From NCBI GenBank assembly GCA_021822495.1, contig JAKAQO010000002.1, positions 159,044 through 223,043 of the forward strand: DNA of 64,000 nucleotides, given 5' to 3'. The stretch's first letter is position 1. The number at the start of each line of letters is the position of its first letter. The stretch comes from a bacterium (GTDB lineage: Bacteria > Elusimicrobiota > Elusimicrobia > UBA1565 > UBA9628). A program made the position numbers and the translations under genes. This document shows, in pieces, positions 43,812 through 53,109 of the stretch. The notes beneath the pieces were generated by a model. It had not been told where the DNA came from. It saw only the letters and a program-made list of their open reading frames with translations, and searched no databases.

Positions 43812-44531
43812 TTAGGATTGAACCCCAAGGACCTCGCTTAAAGCCCCGTCCTGCATATGAAAAACCCGAAACGCCTTGAGCGCGGCTTCTTCATTATGCG
43901 TCACCAAAATGACCGCGGTCAAACGTTGGCGGGCCAAGGCCTCTAAATCTTTAAATACCATTTCTCCGTTAGCCTTGTCGAGGTTTCCCGTCGGCTCATC
44001 GGCCAGGATAATGTCGGGCTGATTCATCAAAGCCCGGCAAAGGGCGGCCCGTTGGCGTTCCCCGCCCGAAACCTGAGATGGGTAACGTTCGGCAATTTGA
44101 AGAAGCCCCAAATGCTCCAAAAGCCCCAAGGCCCGCTTTCGTGCCTCGGAATAAGACGCTTTTTTGGCGCGAGTGGAAATCAAGGCCGGAAACAAGATAT
44201 TTTCAAGAATCGTAAACTCTGACAGAAGGGCGTCGAATTGAAAAACAAAGCCCAGTTTTTCGTTTCGCAACAAAGCGCGGGCTTCTTCTTTTAAAGCCAG
44301 GGTCTTTTTGCCGGCGATGAAAACATCTCCGGAATCCGGCTGATCCATCAGCCCCAGCATATTGAGGAGGGTTGATTTTCCCGATCCGCTGGGACCTAAA
44401 ATGGCGACAAACTCTCCGGGTTTCACGGCAAACGAAACGTCTTTTAAAGCCGCGACGGAATTTTCGCCTTTTCCATAGGATTTTTTTAAATTTCGCGCTT
44501 CTAAAACGTAAGAAGACTCCGCTTTATCCAT
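43812..44531 (-). CDS. lolD: Lipoprotein-releasing ABC transporter ATPase, 239 aa
   Basis: MacB/LolD-type ATPase: Walker A GPSGSGKSTLLN, signature VSGGERQRAALCRAL, Walker B IILADEPTGNLD, H-loop LVTHNEEAA. Together with the preceding permease it extracts lipoproteins from the inner membrane for the outer membrane. ATG 44529-44531 overlaps the permease end by 8 nt. Confidence 0.93.
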   Translation of the reverse strand: MDKAESSYVLEARNLKKSYGKGENSVAALKDVSFAVKPGEFVAILGPSGSGKSTLLNMLGLMDQPDSGDVFIAGKKTLALKEEARALLRNEKLGFVFQFDALLSEFTILENILFPALISTRAKKASYSEARKRALGLLEHLGLLQIAERYPSQVSGGERQRAALCRALMNQPDIILADEPTGNLDKANGEMVFKDLEALARQRLTAVILVTHNEEAALKAFRVFHMQDGALSEVLGVQS

Positions 44532-45756
44532 AGTGAATGGCCTCAACTGGCTCAACTAGGGACGCTTTCCGGGCCGGATATAAAGTCGCCAAAACCGCAA
44601 GCAAAAGACCCACGACCGACACCGCAATAACATCCGTCGCTTGAATGTCCACGGGAACGCGCGAGAGATAATAAATATCTGAGGGAAGACGGACAATCGG
44701 ATAATGGACGATGACGTAGCAGAGAGTAAAACCCAGTAAAAGCCCCATCAAGAGACCAAAGCCGCCGATGATGAGGCCCTCAGCCAGAAAAATCCGGCGA
44801 ATCTGTTTGGGCGTTGCGCCCATCGCTTTTAAAATTCCAATATCCCGCGTTTTTTCAACGCTGTGGACAATCAAGGTCGAGGCGATATTGAGGCTGGCGA
44901 CCAGAATAATCAAAACCAAAATTAAAAACATGACAAACTTTTCAAGTTTTAAGGCGGAAAAAAGAGTCTGGTTCATCTGGGCGTAGGTGCGGACCACCGC
45001 GCCAAAGCCGAGCTTTTGCCGCAACTCATCTGCGACTCGAGAAACCAAGGAGATATTTTTTAGCCGAACTTCGAGCCCTGTCGCCTGGGTTTTAAGGCCG
45101 AAAAATGCGGCCGCCGCGGGAATATTGGTATAGGCCGTCATGGAATCATATTCATAGTAGCCAGTGTGCAAAAGCCCCAACACCTTGAATTTTTGCATTT
45201 TGGGAACGAGCCCGATGGCCGTCGCCATTTCCTTGGGAGAAACCAAAACGACTTCATCTCCCACCCACGCGCCGACGTTTCGGGCTAATTCTTCTCCCAG
45301 AACAATTCCGGGGATTTCCCCGTTTTTGTCCAAGTCCTTCCAGGAGCCTTCGCGAAGTTTTTGGCCCAAATTATTGACCTTAAATTCGCTTGCCGGCTCC
45401 AGCCCCTTTAAAATAATGCCCGAGGTGTTGTGGTCATAGCTTAAAATCGCTTGTCCAATGACAAAAGGCGCCACCGCCTGAACATGAGGATTCGAGAGAA
45501 TTATTTTTTGAAAACCCGCGATATCGGCTGATTGACCCAATCCGTAAACAGTCATGTGCGCCTGAGCGCCAATAATTTTTTTCTCGATATCGGTTTGAAA
45601 ACCGTTCATCACCGACAAGGTCGTAATCAGAGCCGCGACTCCCACGCAAACGCCCAAAATGCCGATCAAAGCCGTCGCGCCAGCAAAAAGACCCTTGCGT
45701 TTAGCTTTAAGATACCGGAATGCGACAAAAAGCTCAAACGGAAGAATCTGTGTCAC
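44524..45756 (-). CDS. lolC: Lipoprotein-releasing ABC transporter permease (LolC/LolE type), 410 aa
   Basis: Four-helix MacB-like permease: FELFVAFRYLKAKRKGLFAG at the N-terminus, a large periplasmic domain (~50-260), then EKTRDIGILKAMGATPKQI between the later helices. A single permease gene suggests a homodimeric LolCE-like complex, although another copy may lie elsewhere. GTG start overlapping the lysS stop (GTGA). Confidence 0.92.
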   Translation of the reverse strand: MTQILPFELFVAFRYLKAKRKGLFAGATALIGILGVCVGVAALITTLSVMNGFQTDIEKKIIGAQAHMTVYGLGQSADIAGFQKIILSNPHVQAVAPFVIGQAILSYDHNTSGIILKGLEPASEFKVNNLGQKLREGSWKDLDKNGEIPGIVLGEELARNVGAWVGDEVVLVSPKEMATAIGLVPKMQKFKVLGLLHTGYYEYDSMTAYTNIPAAAAFFGLKTQATGLEVRLKNISLVSRVADELRQKLGFGAVVRTYAQMNQTLFSALKLEKFVMFLILVLIILVASLNIASTLIVHSVEKTRDIGILKAMGATPKQIRRIFLAEGLIIGGFGLLMGLLLGFTLCYVIVHYPIVRLPSDIYYLSRVPVDIQATDVIAVSVVGLLLAVLATLYPARKASLVEPVEAIHYG

Positions 45757-47321
45757 TGGCCCCCGTTCGGGTTCTTGGGTTGCGAGAGTTCGACGCTCGG
45801 CTTAAGGGTAGGAAAGAAAATGACGTCTCGAATAGAGCTTTGACCGGTGAAAAGCATGACCAGGCGATCAATTCCAATTCCGATTCCGCCGGTCGGCGGC
45901 ATTCCCGCCTCCATGGCCTCGACAAACTCCGCGTCCAAAATATCCGCCTCGTCATTTCCCTCGTCTTTTTTCTGACGCGCCTGTTCTTTAAGGCGCTCGA
46001 CTTGATCGAGAGGATCGTTGAGCTCGCTATAGGCGTTTGAAATTTCCTGCCCGGCGGCGAAGCACTCAAAACGCTGAACCAGGGACTCGGTTCCAGATTT
46101 AAGTTTCGCCAAGGGCGTCACCGCCGTCGGATAATCAAAAACAAAGGTCAGCCCCTCAAAATGGTTGAGGATATGTAAATCCATGATGCGGTCGAAAATT
46201 TTAGCGCTGGAAGCTCCGTCTCCGGCGGGAACATGAAGGCGATGGGCCAAATCCAGAAGAGCCGCGGAGTTAAAGCGCTTTCCGTCTAAAATCCGGTCAA
46301 TTTTTTCGCCGCAAAATTTTTCCCAGGCCTCCGGAAGATAAACCCTGGCAAAAGGGGGCTTAAGCGAAATCTTTTTGCCGTTAAATTCAACCTCATGAAT
46401 CCCCGTCGCCTCCGCGCAGGCCGCGACCAAGCGCTCAAAAAGAAGGGCCATGCCTTGGTAATCGGAATAGGCTTCATACGCCTCAATCATCGTAAACTCG
46501 GGGTTGTGCCGGGTGTCAATGCCTTCATTTCTAAAAACGCGCCCGATTTCGTAAACCTTGTCGAACCCCCCGATGATCAGGCGTTTTAAATAAAGTTCGG
46601 TCGCGATACGCAAAACCATGTCGGATTCAAGGGCGTTGTGATGGGTCTCAAAGGGTTTGGCCGAAGCCCCGCCCGCCTGGGATAAAAGAACCGGGGTTTC
46701 AACCTCGATAAAACCCAACGAGTCCAGGGTCTTTCTAATGGTTGAAATAATGCGGCTTCTCAAGACAAAAACCCGGCGGGTTTCTTCAGAAGAAATGAGA
46801 TCCAAATGGCGCTGGCGGTATCTGAGCTCGACATCTTTAAGCCCATGCCATTTTTCCGGCAAAGGACGAAGAGCTTTAGCCAATAAAACCGTCTGCTGAG
46901 CGGCAATCGTCGGCTCTCCGGTTTTAGTTTTAAACATGGCCCCGGAAACGGAAACAAAATCTCCGGCATGGACATCTCTTTTAATAAGCTCAAACTCCGG
47001 TTCCTTCATCGCGTCTTTCTTAAAATAGACCTGAATTTTTCCGCTTGAGTCCTGCAAATGAGCGAAAAGGCTTTTACCCATATCCCGAAGGCTGACCACC
47101 CGGCCGGCTGCGGCGACTGTTTCCGTTCCGTGTTCGCCGGCTGAAAGGTTTTGCGCCAGATTAAAAGCCGCGAGGCAAGAATGAGTTTTTTGAGACTGCG
47201 CCGGATAGGGGTCAACGCCGCGCGAGCGCAAATCAAGAACCTTGGCGATTTTCTGGGAGCGAACTTCTTCCAAGCCGCCAGAAATTGGAATAGAGCCTTG
47301 CGTTTCCGCCGAATGAGTCAT
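45753..47321 (-). CDS. lysS: Lysyl-tRNA synthetase, class II, 522 aa
   Basis: Anticodon-binding OB fold at ~70-185 (VSLRDMGKSLFAHLQDSSGK), then the class II core with motif 2 (RVFRNEGIDTRHNPEFTMIE) and motif 3 (GGIGIGIDRLVMLF). Charges tRNA-Lys. ATG 47319-47321 starts 1 nt after the response-regulator stop. The frame is open upstream but without need. Confidence 0.95.
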   Translation of the reverse strand: MTHSAETQGSIPISGGLEEVRSQKIAKVLDLRSRGVDPYPAQSQKTHSCLAAFNLAQNLSAGEHGTETVAAAGRVVSLRDMGKSLFAHLQDSSGKIQVYFKKDAMKEPEFELIKRDVHAGDFVSVSGAMFKTKTGEPTIAAQQTVLLAKALRPLPEKWHGLKDVELRYRQRHLDLISSEETRRVFVLRSRIISTIRKTLDSLGFIEVETPVLLSQAGGASAKPFETHHNALESDMVLRIATELYLKRLIIGGFDKVYEIGRVFRNEGIDTRHNPEFTMIEAYEAYSDYQGMALLFERLVAACAEATGIHEVEFNGKKISLKPPFARVYLPEAWEKFCGEKIDRILDGKRFNSAALLDLAHRLHVPAGDGASSAKIFDRIMDLHILNHFEGLTFVFDYPTAVTPLAKLKSGTESLVQRFECFAAGQEISNAYSELNDPLDQVERLKEQARQKKDEGNDEADILDAEFVEAMEAGMPPTGGIGIGIDRLVMLFTGQSSIRDVIFFPTLKPSVELSQPKNPNGGQ

Positions 47322-47322
47322 T

Positions 47323-47727
47323 TTATTTTTTCCCGGCCAAGAGGTTAACAATCAAATCTTTCAGGACTTTCGGATTAAAGGGCTTTTGAACGTAGGCCGC
47401 GACATTAGGAGCCATTTCAAAAAGCTCGCGCATTTTTTGACCCTTGGCTGTTAAAATGACGATGGGGATTTTCGCCGTTCTCGGGTCGGCTTGGAGTTTT
47501 GCGTTCAAGGCGTATCCATCCATCACCGGCATCATGATGTCCAAAATAACGATATCGGGCAAAACGACGTTTGAATCCACCGGCTCAATGCCGAAATGTT
47601 TCAAGGCCAGTTCGCCGTTGGCGGCGTCCGAGACCTCAAAACCCGATTTCTCCAAAAACGCCTTAAGAAGAGTCACGATTTCCGGCTCATCGTCTACAAT
47701 TAAAACCCCTGGTTTTTTTTCGCTCAT
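47323..47727 (-). CDS. Single-domain (CheY-like) response regulator, 134 aa
   Basis: Receiver domain only: acidic pocket VDDEPE, phospho-Asp in IVILDIMMP, Thr/Ser in VILTAKG and Lys in YVQKPF. No output domain. Paralogous to the next gene upstream, with which it overlaps by ATGA. No histidine kinase is in the window, so its partner is unknown. Confidence 0.92.
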   Translation of the reverse strand: MSEKKPGVLIVDDEPEIVTLLKAFLEKSGFEVSDAANGELALKHFGIEPVDSNVVLPDIVILDIMMPVMDGYALNAKLQADPRTAKIPIVILTAKGQKMRELFEMAPNVAAYVQKPFNPKVLKDLIVNLLAGKK

Positions 47728-48119
47728 TTTTTACGCTCCAGAACCTGGGCGATGACTTGTCTGAGCTTTTGAATATCAAAAGGCTTGTTGACATACGCGG
47801 CGACGTTCGCCCGGTCAAAGAGCTCCCGCATTTCGCCCTTGGCCGTCAAAACAATGACCGGAATTAAGCGAGTTGACTCTATTTCCTGAAGTTTTGTGCA
47901 AACGGAATAGCCGTCCATGATCGGCATCATGACGTCAAGCAAAATCAAGTCAGGAACAAATTGAAGAGCTTCTGTTTTCTTGTTGAGGTCAATCCCCATC
48001 TTACCCAAAGCTTCAAGTCCGTTATAGGCTTCCGTCACCTTGTGCCCGTCTTTTTCAAGAAGAAATTTGAGTAAGGTGACGACATCTTTTTCATCCTCAA
48101 CGACCATGATGTTTGCCAT
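47724..48119 (-). CDS. Single-domain (CheY-like) response regulator, 131 aa
   Basis: Receiver domain with VVEDEKD, phospho-Asp in LILLDVMMP, VLTAKGE and YVNKPFD. It has 6-7 extra residues between helix 2 and beta 3 (GIDLNKKTEALQF), as does its neighbour. First gene of a long operon; TAAAAT ends exactly 6 nt before its ATG and no SD is seen. Confidence 0.92.
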   Translation of the reverse strand: MANIMVVEDEKDVVTLLKFLLEKDGHKVTEAYNGLEALGKMGIDLNKKTEALQFVPDLILLDVMMPIMDGYSVCTKLQEIESTRLIPVIVLTAKGEMRELFDRANVAAYVNKPFDIQKLRQVIAQVLERKK

Positions 48120-48125
48120 AGGGGC

Positions 48126-48164
48126 ATTTTAACATTTTTTTGATAGCGCTGAATAAATTAAAAT
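48126..48164. promoter_or_regulatory. Divergent leaderless-type promoters (response regulator / smpB)
   Basis: Minus strand: TAAAAT (48131-48126) then 6 nt to the response-regulator ATG. Plus strand: TAAAAT (48159-48164) then 6 nt to the smpB ATG. Both genes lack an SD. -35 boxes are weak on both strands. Confidence 0.5.
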
Positions 48165-48170
48165 ACCTAT

Positions 48171-48656
48171 ATGGCGGTCAAAAAAACCGAAGCGGACAAA
48201 AGTAAAATCAGCGTCGCCTTGAACCGAAAGGCGCGTATGCTCTATGAGATTTTTGACACTTTTGAAGCGGGCTTGGCTCTTAACGGCGGAGAAGTCAAAT
48301 CTCTGAGATCAGGACGCATTTCCTTGGACGGCTGTTTCGGACAATCAAGAGACGGCGAGCTTTATCTTTTCAATCTCCATATTCCCCATTATAGTTTCGA
48401 CTCCAATGCCCCCGCCGATCCACGACGATCTCGAAAACTCCTTTTGCATAAGGGCGAAATAAGAAAAATTTTAAACCAGATTGACGTCAAGGGAATGACC
48501 CTGGTCCCGCTTGAGATTTATTTTAAGCGCGGCTGGGCCAAGGTGAGTCTCGGGATCGCGCGCGGAAAAAAAGGCCCCGACCGACGGGAAGAACTCCACA
48601 AAAAAGCGCTCAAGCGCGAAACCGAAAAAAGTTTTAAAGGAAAGTTTAGGGCTTAA
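48171..48656 (+). CDS. smpB: SsrA-binding protein SmpB, 161 aa
   Basis: tmRNA-binding protein for ribosome rescue: ALNRKARMLYEIFDTFEAGL, LNGGEVKSLRSGRISLDG, then the basic tail KGPDRREELHKKALKRETEK. Full length. The tmRNA gene itself is not seen in the window. Confidence 0.95.
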   Translation: MAVKKTEADKSKISVALNRKARMLYEIFDTFEAGLALNGGEVKSLRSGRISLDGCFGQSRDGELYLFNLHIPHYSFDSNAPADPRRSRKLLLHKGEIRKILNQIDVKGMTLVPLEIYFKRGWAKVSLGIARGKKGPDRREELHKKALKRETEKSFKGKFRA

Positions 48657-48660
48657 CAGA

Positions 48661-48682
48661 AAAAGGGGACAGTCCCCTTTTT
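48661..48682. terminator. GGGGACAGTCCCC palindrome between convergent genes
   Basis: A-run, GGGGACAGTCCCC (48665-48677), T-run. It sits 4 nt after the smpB stop and touches the stop of the convergent gene, an ideal place for a bidirectional terminator. Same core as the dispersed repeat. Confidence 0.6.
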
Positions 48683-49424
48683 AAAACCGCAGGCCTAAAC
48701 CGCCTTCCGTTCCGCTTTCGCCGTGGAGAAGAACATAGGCAAGATGAATATAGAAAAACTGGCCAGGACGAAATTGAACTCCGGCGGTAAAGCGGTCTCC
48801 CCAAGCCCTGACATAGTCGCCGTCCAGGGAAGGATCGAGGTTCGCATTTTTGACGGAAAGATTCGTTAAATCAACGCCAGCCCCCAAATAAGGCGTAAAT
48901 TTCTGAGTTCCCATGGAAGCCACCAAATTGCATCCAAAATGGCTAGCTGAAAAATCCTGTTCGGTCACCGAATCAGCGACGCCTGAAATCATGAGCTGCG
49001 GAGACCAGGGCGTGTCTTTGGGCTTAATGATTCCATATCTTAAGCCGCCGCCCGCGACGGTCAAGCCGTCATAACTCATGCCGCGCACGAAACCGTCAAT
49101 GCGAAAAGGAAGCCCCACTTCCGCTTGAACCATGGGCATACCGAAAGTTTGAGGTCCGTTGTGGCCTAAAATGGTGTCCCCCGCTTCGGGCGCAAATTGC
49201 GCGACCGCGTGAACCCCCACGTCAAAACCGGAAAAGCCCAAAATGCGCCCGGAATGAAAAGTGGATGAGCCCAAAATACCGCCCAAATCCCGGGCAAAAG
49301 GAGCGAGGGAAGATTTCGTCGCATAACTCGCGAAATTGTCATAGGATGCCTGGGCGAAAAGCCGAGACGGCAAAAACAGAACCCCAATGATTAGAAAAAC
49401 GAGAAGCCGTCCACAACTTCTCAC
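48681..49424 (-). CDS. Predicted outer-membrane beta-barrel protein, 247 aa
   Basis: Signal peptide (LLVFLIIGVLFLPSRLFAQA) followed by alternating Gly/aromatic strands and a final Phe (GGLGLRF), the usual end of an outer-membrane barrel. No named family recognised. GTG start at 49422-49424 overlaps the coaX stop (GTGA); a TTG at 49439 is less likely. Confidence 0.7.
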   Translation of the reverse strand: MRSCGRLLVFLIIGVLFLPSRLFAQASYDNFASYATKSSLAPFARDLGGILGSSTFHSGRILGFSGFDVGVHAVAQFAPEAGDTILGHNGPQTFGMPMVQAEVGLPFRIDGFVRGMSYDGLTVAGGGLRYGIIKPKDTPWSPQLMISGVADSVTEQDFSASHFGCNLVASMGTQKFTPYLGAGVDLTNLSVKNANLDPSLDGDYVRAWGDRFTAGVQFRPGQFFYIHLAYVLLHGESGTEGGLGLRF

Positions 49425-50185
49425 CGTAATTTCTCCCAAGCGATCCGGAGTCCTTCCAAGGTGAGATTTGGCGCGAAAATAGTACCGCTTGGCAAATCCT
49501 TTTTGAAGAGATGAGAAAGACCGCCGGTCGCGATTAAATGGGTTTTTGCTTTCAGAGTTTTCATCTCTTTGAGACTTAAGTCTAAAATTCTTTCAATCAT
49601 GCCCAGATATCCAAAGTAAAGCCCGGCTTGGATACATTCGATTGTATCTTTTCCGAGCGCTCTTTTTGGCTTTTTGACTTGGACTAAAGGAAGCTTCGCC
49701 GTTTTTTCTTTCAGCGCCCACGCGGTCATGTTAGGGCCCGCCAAAATCGCGCCTCCCAAATAGACGGAATCAGCGGAAACACAATCAAAAGTCGTCGCCG
49801 TTCCAAAATCAATGACCACGGCTGGAAGACCATGAATTTCTTTGGCCGCCAAGGCATTAAGAACGCGATCGGCCCCCACCTCACCATAATTTTTCACGTT
49901 AAAACGAAGGCCCAAGGGCGACTGGGAACTGACCTGAATCGGGGAAACCCCAAAAGCGCCTTTAATAGCCTTACGAATTTTAAAATCCAAGGGCGGGACC
50001 ACGCTTCCAAAAACGGCCGCGTCAACCGTCACGCGATTTTTTCTCGCCCCTTGGGAAAATCTTTTGACCCAATCTTTTAAAGAAAGTTTTGGAGAACTTG
50101 GGTATTCCCAGCGAGCGACAAGGCGCCCTCTTTCGAAGGCGCCTGCCGTCACGCTGGTATTTCCAACATCGAGGGCCAACAACAT
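49421..50185 (-). CDS. coaX: Type III pantothenate kinase, 254 aa
   Basis: First step of coenzyme A synthesis. ASKHA-fold motifs: LLALDVGNTSVTAG, VFGSVVPPL, YGEVGADRVLNALAA, DFGTATTFDCVS, GGAILAGPNM. Its place behind CoA-thioester genes (mutase, epimerase, carboxyltransferase) fits the need for CoA. 11 nt after the mdh stop. Confidence 0.95.
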   Translation of the reverse strand: MLLALDVGNTSVTAGAFERGRLVARWEYPSSPKLSLKDWVKRFSQGARKNRVTVDAAVFGSVVPPLDFKIRKAIKGAFGVSPIQVSSQSPLGLRFNVKNYGEVGADRVLNALAAKEIHGLPAVVIDFGTATTFDCVSADSVYLGGAILAGPNMTAWALKEKTAKLPLVQVKKPKRALGKDTIECIQAGLYFGYLGMIERILDLSLKEMKTLKAKTHLIATGGLSHLFKKDLPSGTIFAPNLTLEGLRIAWEKLR

Positions 50186-50196
50186 TGAAACGGGTC

Positions 50197-51126
50197 TTAT
50201 TTCAAAGCTGCCGCCAAGTCTTTCACCGCCGAGGCTGATTTCTGAAGCGCCGCTTTTTCCTCGTGAGTGAGCTCGAGCTTAATAATCTCTTCGATTCCTT
50301 GAGTCCCTAATTTAACGGGAACGCCGACAAACACGCCCTCGATTCCGTATTCTCCTTGAAGGTAAGCCGCGCAAGGAATAATTTTATGCTTGTCTTTCAA
50401 AATCGCCTCGACCATTTCAGCCGCTGAAGCCGACGGCGCGTAATAAGCCGAACCGGTTTTGAGGAGCTTTACGATTTCAGCTCCGCCGTCCCGGGTTCTC
50501 TGAATGATGGCGTCCATCTTGTCCTTGGCGATAAATTCAGAAACCGGAATCCCCGCGACCGTCGAAAACCGGGGCATGGGAACCATCGTGTCTCCGTGTC
50601 CACCCAAGACCATGGCATGAACGTTTTCGGCGGAAACGTTCAAAGCGTCCGCGATAAAAAAGCGCATCCGGGCGGAATCCAAAGCCCCCGCCATTCCGAT
50701 GACGCGATGTTTAGGAAATTTGGAGGTTTTAAGCGCGACTTGACACATCGCGTCCAGGGGATTGGAAACGATAATCAAAATCGCGTTCGGAGAATATTTC
50801 GCGATTTCCTGCGTCACGTTTTGGACGATCCCGGCATTGATGTTTAAAAGATCGTCGCGGCTCATGCCGGGCTTTCTCGGAACGCCGGCCGTGATAACGA
50901 CGACATCGGAATTCTTAGTCGGCTCATAGGTCGTGGCTCCAGTGATTTTCGAGTCATAACCGTAAATCGGAGAAGACTCCATCAAATCAAGGGCCTTTCC
51001 CGCGGGCATCCCCTCGGTTTGAGGAATGTCAACCAAAACCACATCTCCCAATTCCATCTCCGCGAGTCTCTGGGCGAGACTGGCTCCGACATTTCCGGAT
51101 CCGACGACCGTCATTTTTTTTCGCAT
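50197..51126 (-). CDS. mdh: Malate dehydrogenase (LDH-like type), 309 aa
   Basis: Rossmann motif [47 protein letters not shown], and the catalytic His in [12 protein letters not shown]. The [15 protein letters not shown] loop with two Arg points to malate rather than lactate. It links oxaloacetate and malate in the succinate/propionate route encoded upstream. SD AAGGAGA before the ATG. Confidence 0.94.
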   Translation of the reverse strand: MRKKMTVVGSGNVGASLAQRLAEMELGDVVLVDIPQTEGMPAGKALDLMESSPIYGYDSKITGATTYEPTKNSDVVVITAGVPRKPGMSRDDLLNINAGIVQNVTQEIAKYSPNAILIIVSNPLDAMCQVALKTSKFPKHRVIGMAGALDSARMRFFIADALNVSAENVHAMVLGGHGDTMVPMPRFSTVAGIPVSEFIAKDKMDAIIQRTRDGGAEIVKLLKTGSAYYAPSASAAEMVEAILKDKHKIIPCAAYLQGEYGIEGVFVGVPVKLGTQGIEEIIKLELTHEEKAALQKSASAVKDLAAALK

Positions 51127-51143
51127 AATAAGTCTCCTTGTTT

Positions 51144-52718
51144 TTATAGCGGCATATTGCCGTGCTTCTTTTTGACTCCTTCCACTTTTTTATTTTTGAG
51201 GAAGCGCAAAGCGCGAATGACCTTTTGGCGAGTTTGAGAGGCGACAATCACCTCATCCACGTATCCGCGGCTGGCCGCCTGATAGGGAGAAGCGAACTCC
51301 TCCCGATAAGCTTTCAAAAGCTCTTCCCGGCGCTTGTTCGGATCGGGAGCGCGTTTGATCTCATCTTTAAAAAGGATGTCCACCGCCCCTTGCGGACCCA
51401 TGACCGCGATTTCAGCCGAAGGCCAGGCGAAATTAAGGTCCCCGTGAATATGCTTGGAACTCATAACGTCATACGCCCCGCCGTAAGCCTTTCGCAGGAT
51501 AACGGTCACTTTTGGAACCGTCGCCTCGCAATAGGCGTAAAGAAGTTTCGCGCCTCTTCTAATAATTCCTCCGTGCTCCTGATCGATGCCCGGCCAATAG
51601 CCGGGAACATCCACCAGTGTCACAATGGGAAGGTTAAAAGCGTCGCAAAAGCGAACAAAGCGAGATCCCTTTTCGCTTGCTGAAATATCGAGAGCTCCGG
51701 ACAAAACCCCCGGATTATTGGCGACAAGACCCGCGACTTCCCCGTTTAAGCGGATAAAACCGACCACTAAATTCCGCGCAAAGCCGCGATGAACTTCCAG
51801 AAATTGCCGGCTGTCGGCCAATTCTCGAATCACTTCATGGATGGAATAGGATTTTTTAGGATCCATTTCGGCCACTTCGTCAAAAAAAGGGCTCACCCGG
51901 TTGGGATCATCCGACGGCAAAACCGAAGGCGGTTTTTCCCCCGCGTTTTGGGGGAGATATTCCAAGAGTTCCCGAATCTGCCGAAAACAATCTTGTTCGC
52001 TTCCAGCCACAAAATGGGAAACCCCAGATTTTTGGCCGTGGGTCTCGGCCCCTCCCAAGGTCTCAAAATCGCACACCTCCCCGGTGGCAGACTTGACGAC
52101 ATCCGGACCCGTGATGAACATATGGCTGATTCCGTCGACCATGAAAACAAAATCCGTCAAGGCCGGAGAATAAACCGCGCCGCCCGCGCAAGGACCCATA
52201 ATCGCTGAAATCTGGGGAATCACTCCGGAGGACTCAACATTCCGGTAAAAAATTTCGGCATATCCGCCAAGAGCCTCGACTCCTTCTTGAATGCGGGCGC
52301 CCCCCGAATCGCAAAGCCCAATGACGGGAATTCCGGATTCCAAGGCAATATCCATCACCTTGCAAATTTTTCGGGCGTGAGCGAGCCCCAAGGTTCCGCC
52401 CGCGACCGTAAAATCCTGAGAGAAAACGCAAACCGGACGGCCATGAATGCGGCCAAAGCCGGTAATCACGCCGTCGGCCGGAAAATATTTTTTATCCAGA
52501 CCAAACTCTCGCGCGCGCTTTTCGACTAATAAATCCAACTCTTCAAAAGAATCGTCATCTAAAAGAAGGTCCAGCCTTTCCCGGGCGGTCAATTTCCCTT
52601 TCTCTTTATGCGCCTTTTCCCGCTCGGGCCCGCCGCCCGACATCGCGCGCTTCTGGCGGCTCTCCAAGGCCTTGGTCTTGGGTGAGATTCTGGAATCCTC
52701 GACAAATTCGTTATTCAT
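51144..52718 (-). CDS. Propionyl-CoA carboxylase beta / methylmalonyl-CoA decarboxylase alpha subunit, 524 aa
   Basis: Carboxyltransferase of the biotin-dependent acyl-CoA family: [86 protein letters not shown]. It moves a carboxyl group between biotin and propionyl-CoA. No biotin carrier, biotin carboxylase or membrane decarboxylase partner is nearby, so carboxylase versus decarboxylase cannot be settled here. ATG 52716-52718 overlaps the epimerase end by 8 nt. Confidence 0.92.
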   Translation of the reverse strand: MNNEFVEDSRISPKTKALESRQKRAMSGGGPEREKAHKEKGKLTARERLDLLLDDDSFEELDLLVEKRAREFGLDKKYFPADGVITGFGRIHGRPVCVFSQDFTVAGGTLGLAHARKICKVMDIALESGIPVIGLCDSGGARIQEGVEALGGYAEIFYRNVESSGVIPQISAIMGPCAGGAVYSPALTDFVFMVDGISHMFITGPDVVKSATGEVCDFETLGGAETHGQKSGVSHFVAGSEQDCFRQIRELLEYLPQNAGEKPPSVLPSDDPNRVSPFFDEVAEMDPKKSYSIHEVIRELADSRQFLEVHRGFARNLVVGFIRLNGEVAGLVANNPGVLSGALDISASEKGSRFVRFCDAFNLPIVTLVDVPGYWPGIDQEHGGIIRRGAKLLYAYCEATVPKVTVILRKAYGGAYDVMSSKHIHGDLNFAWPSAEIAVMGPQGAVDILFKDEIKRAPDPNKRREELLKAYREEFASPYQAASRGYVDEVIVASQTRQKVIRALRFLKNKKVEGVKKKHGNMPL

Positions 52719-53109
52719 GGGGCTCCACAAGTTCAATGAGAGTATTCTGGGTTCCCTTGGGATTGAGGAAACAAACCTTGTGTCCGCGCGCGCCAATTCG
52801 AGGACGCGCATCAATCAAGGGAAACCCTAGATTTTTTAGTTCTTCCATCTTTTCGGAAATCCGGGAAGTCTCGAAAGCCAGGTGATGAAGGCCCGGCCCT
52901 CTTTTTTCGATAAAACGCGCGACCACGCTATCGGGGCTCGTCGCCTCCAAAAGTTCCAGAAAAGTCTCCCCCGCCTTTAAAAACGCCACCCGCACCTTTT
53001 GACTGGGAACCTCTTCTTCGGAAAAAATCTCAAGACCAAGGGCCTTTCGGTAAAACGCCGCGGAATCTTGAATTGAATGGACCGCGATGCCGATATGTTC
53101 CAGTTTCAT
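52711..53109 (-). CDS. mce: Methylmalonyl-CoA epimerase, 132 aa
   Basis: Glyoxalase/VOC-fold metalloenzyme: LEHIGIAVHSI, ETFLELLEAT, GPGLHHLAFET, and the C-terminal LIELVEP. Metal-binding His and Glu are present. It interconverts (R)- and (S)-methylmalonyl-CoA between the mutase and the carboxyltransferase. Overlaps meaB by ATGA. Confidence 0.93.
   Translation of the reverse strand: MKLEHIGIAVHSIQDSAAFYRKALGLEIFSEEEVPSQKVRVAFLKAGETFLELLEATSPDSVVARFIEKRGPGLHHLAFETSRISEKMEELKNLGFPLIDARPRIGARGHKVCFLNPKGTQNTLIELVEPHE

Noticed and set aside
48126-48170. tmRNA or other RNA gene next to smpB
   Set aside because: The gap is only 51 nt and is filled by two promoters; no tRNA-like structure is present.
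51162-51683. 173-codon open frame on the plus strand
   Set aside because: Antisense of the carboxyltransferase gene; no family resemblance.
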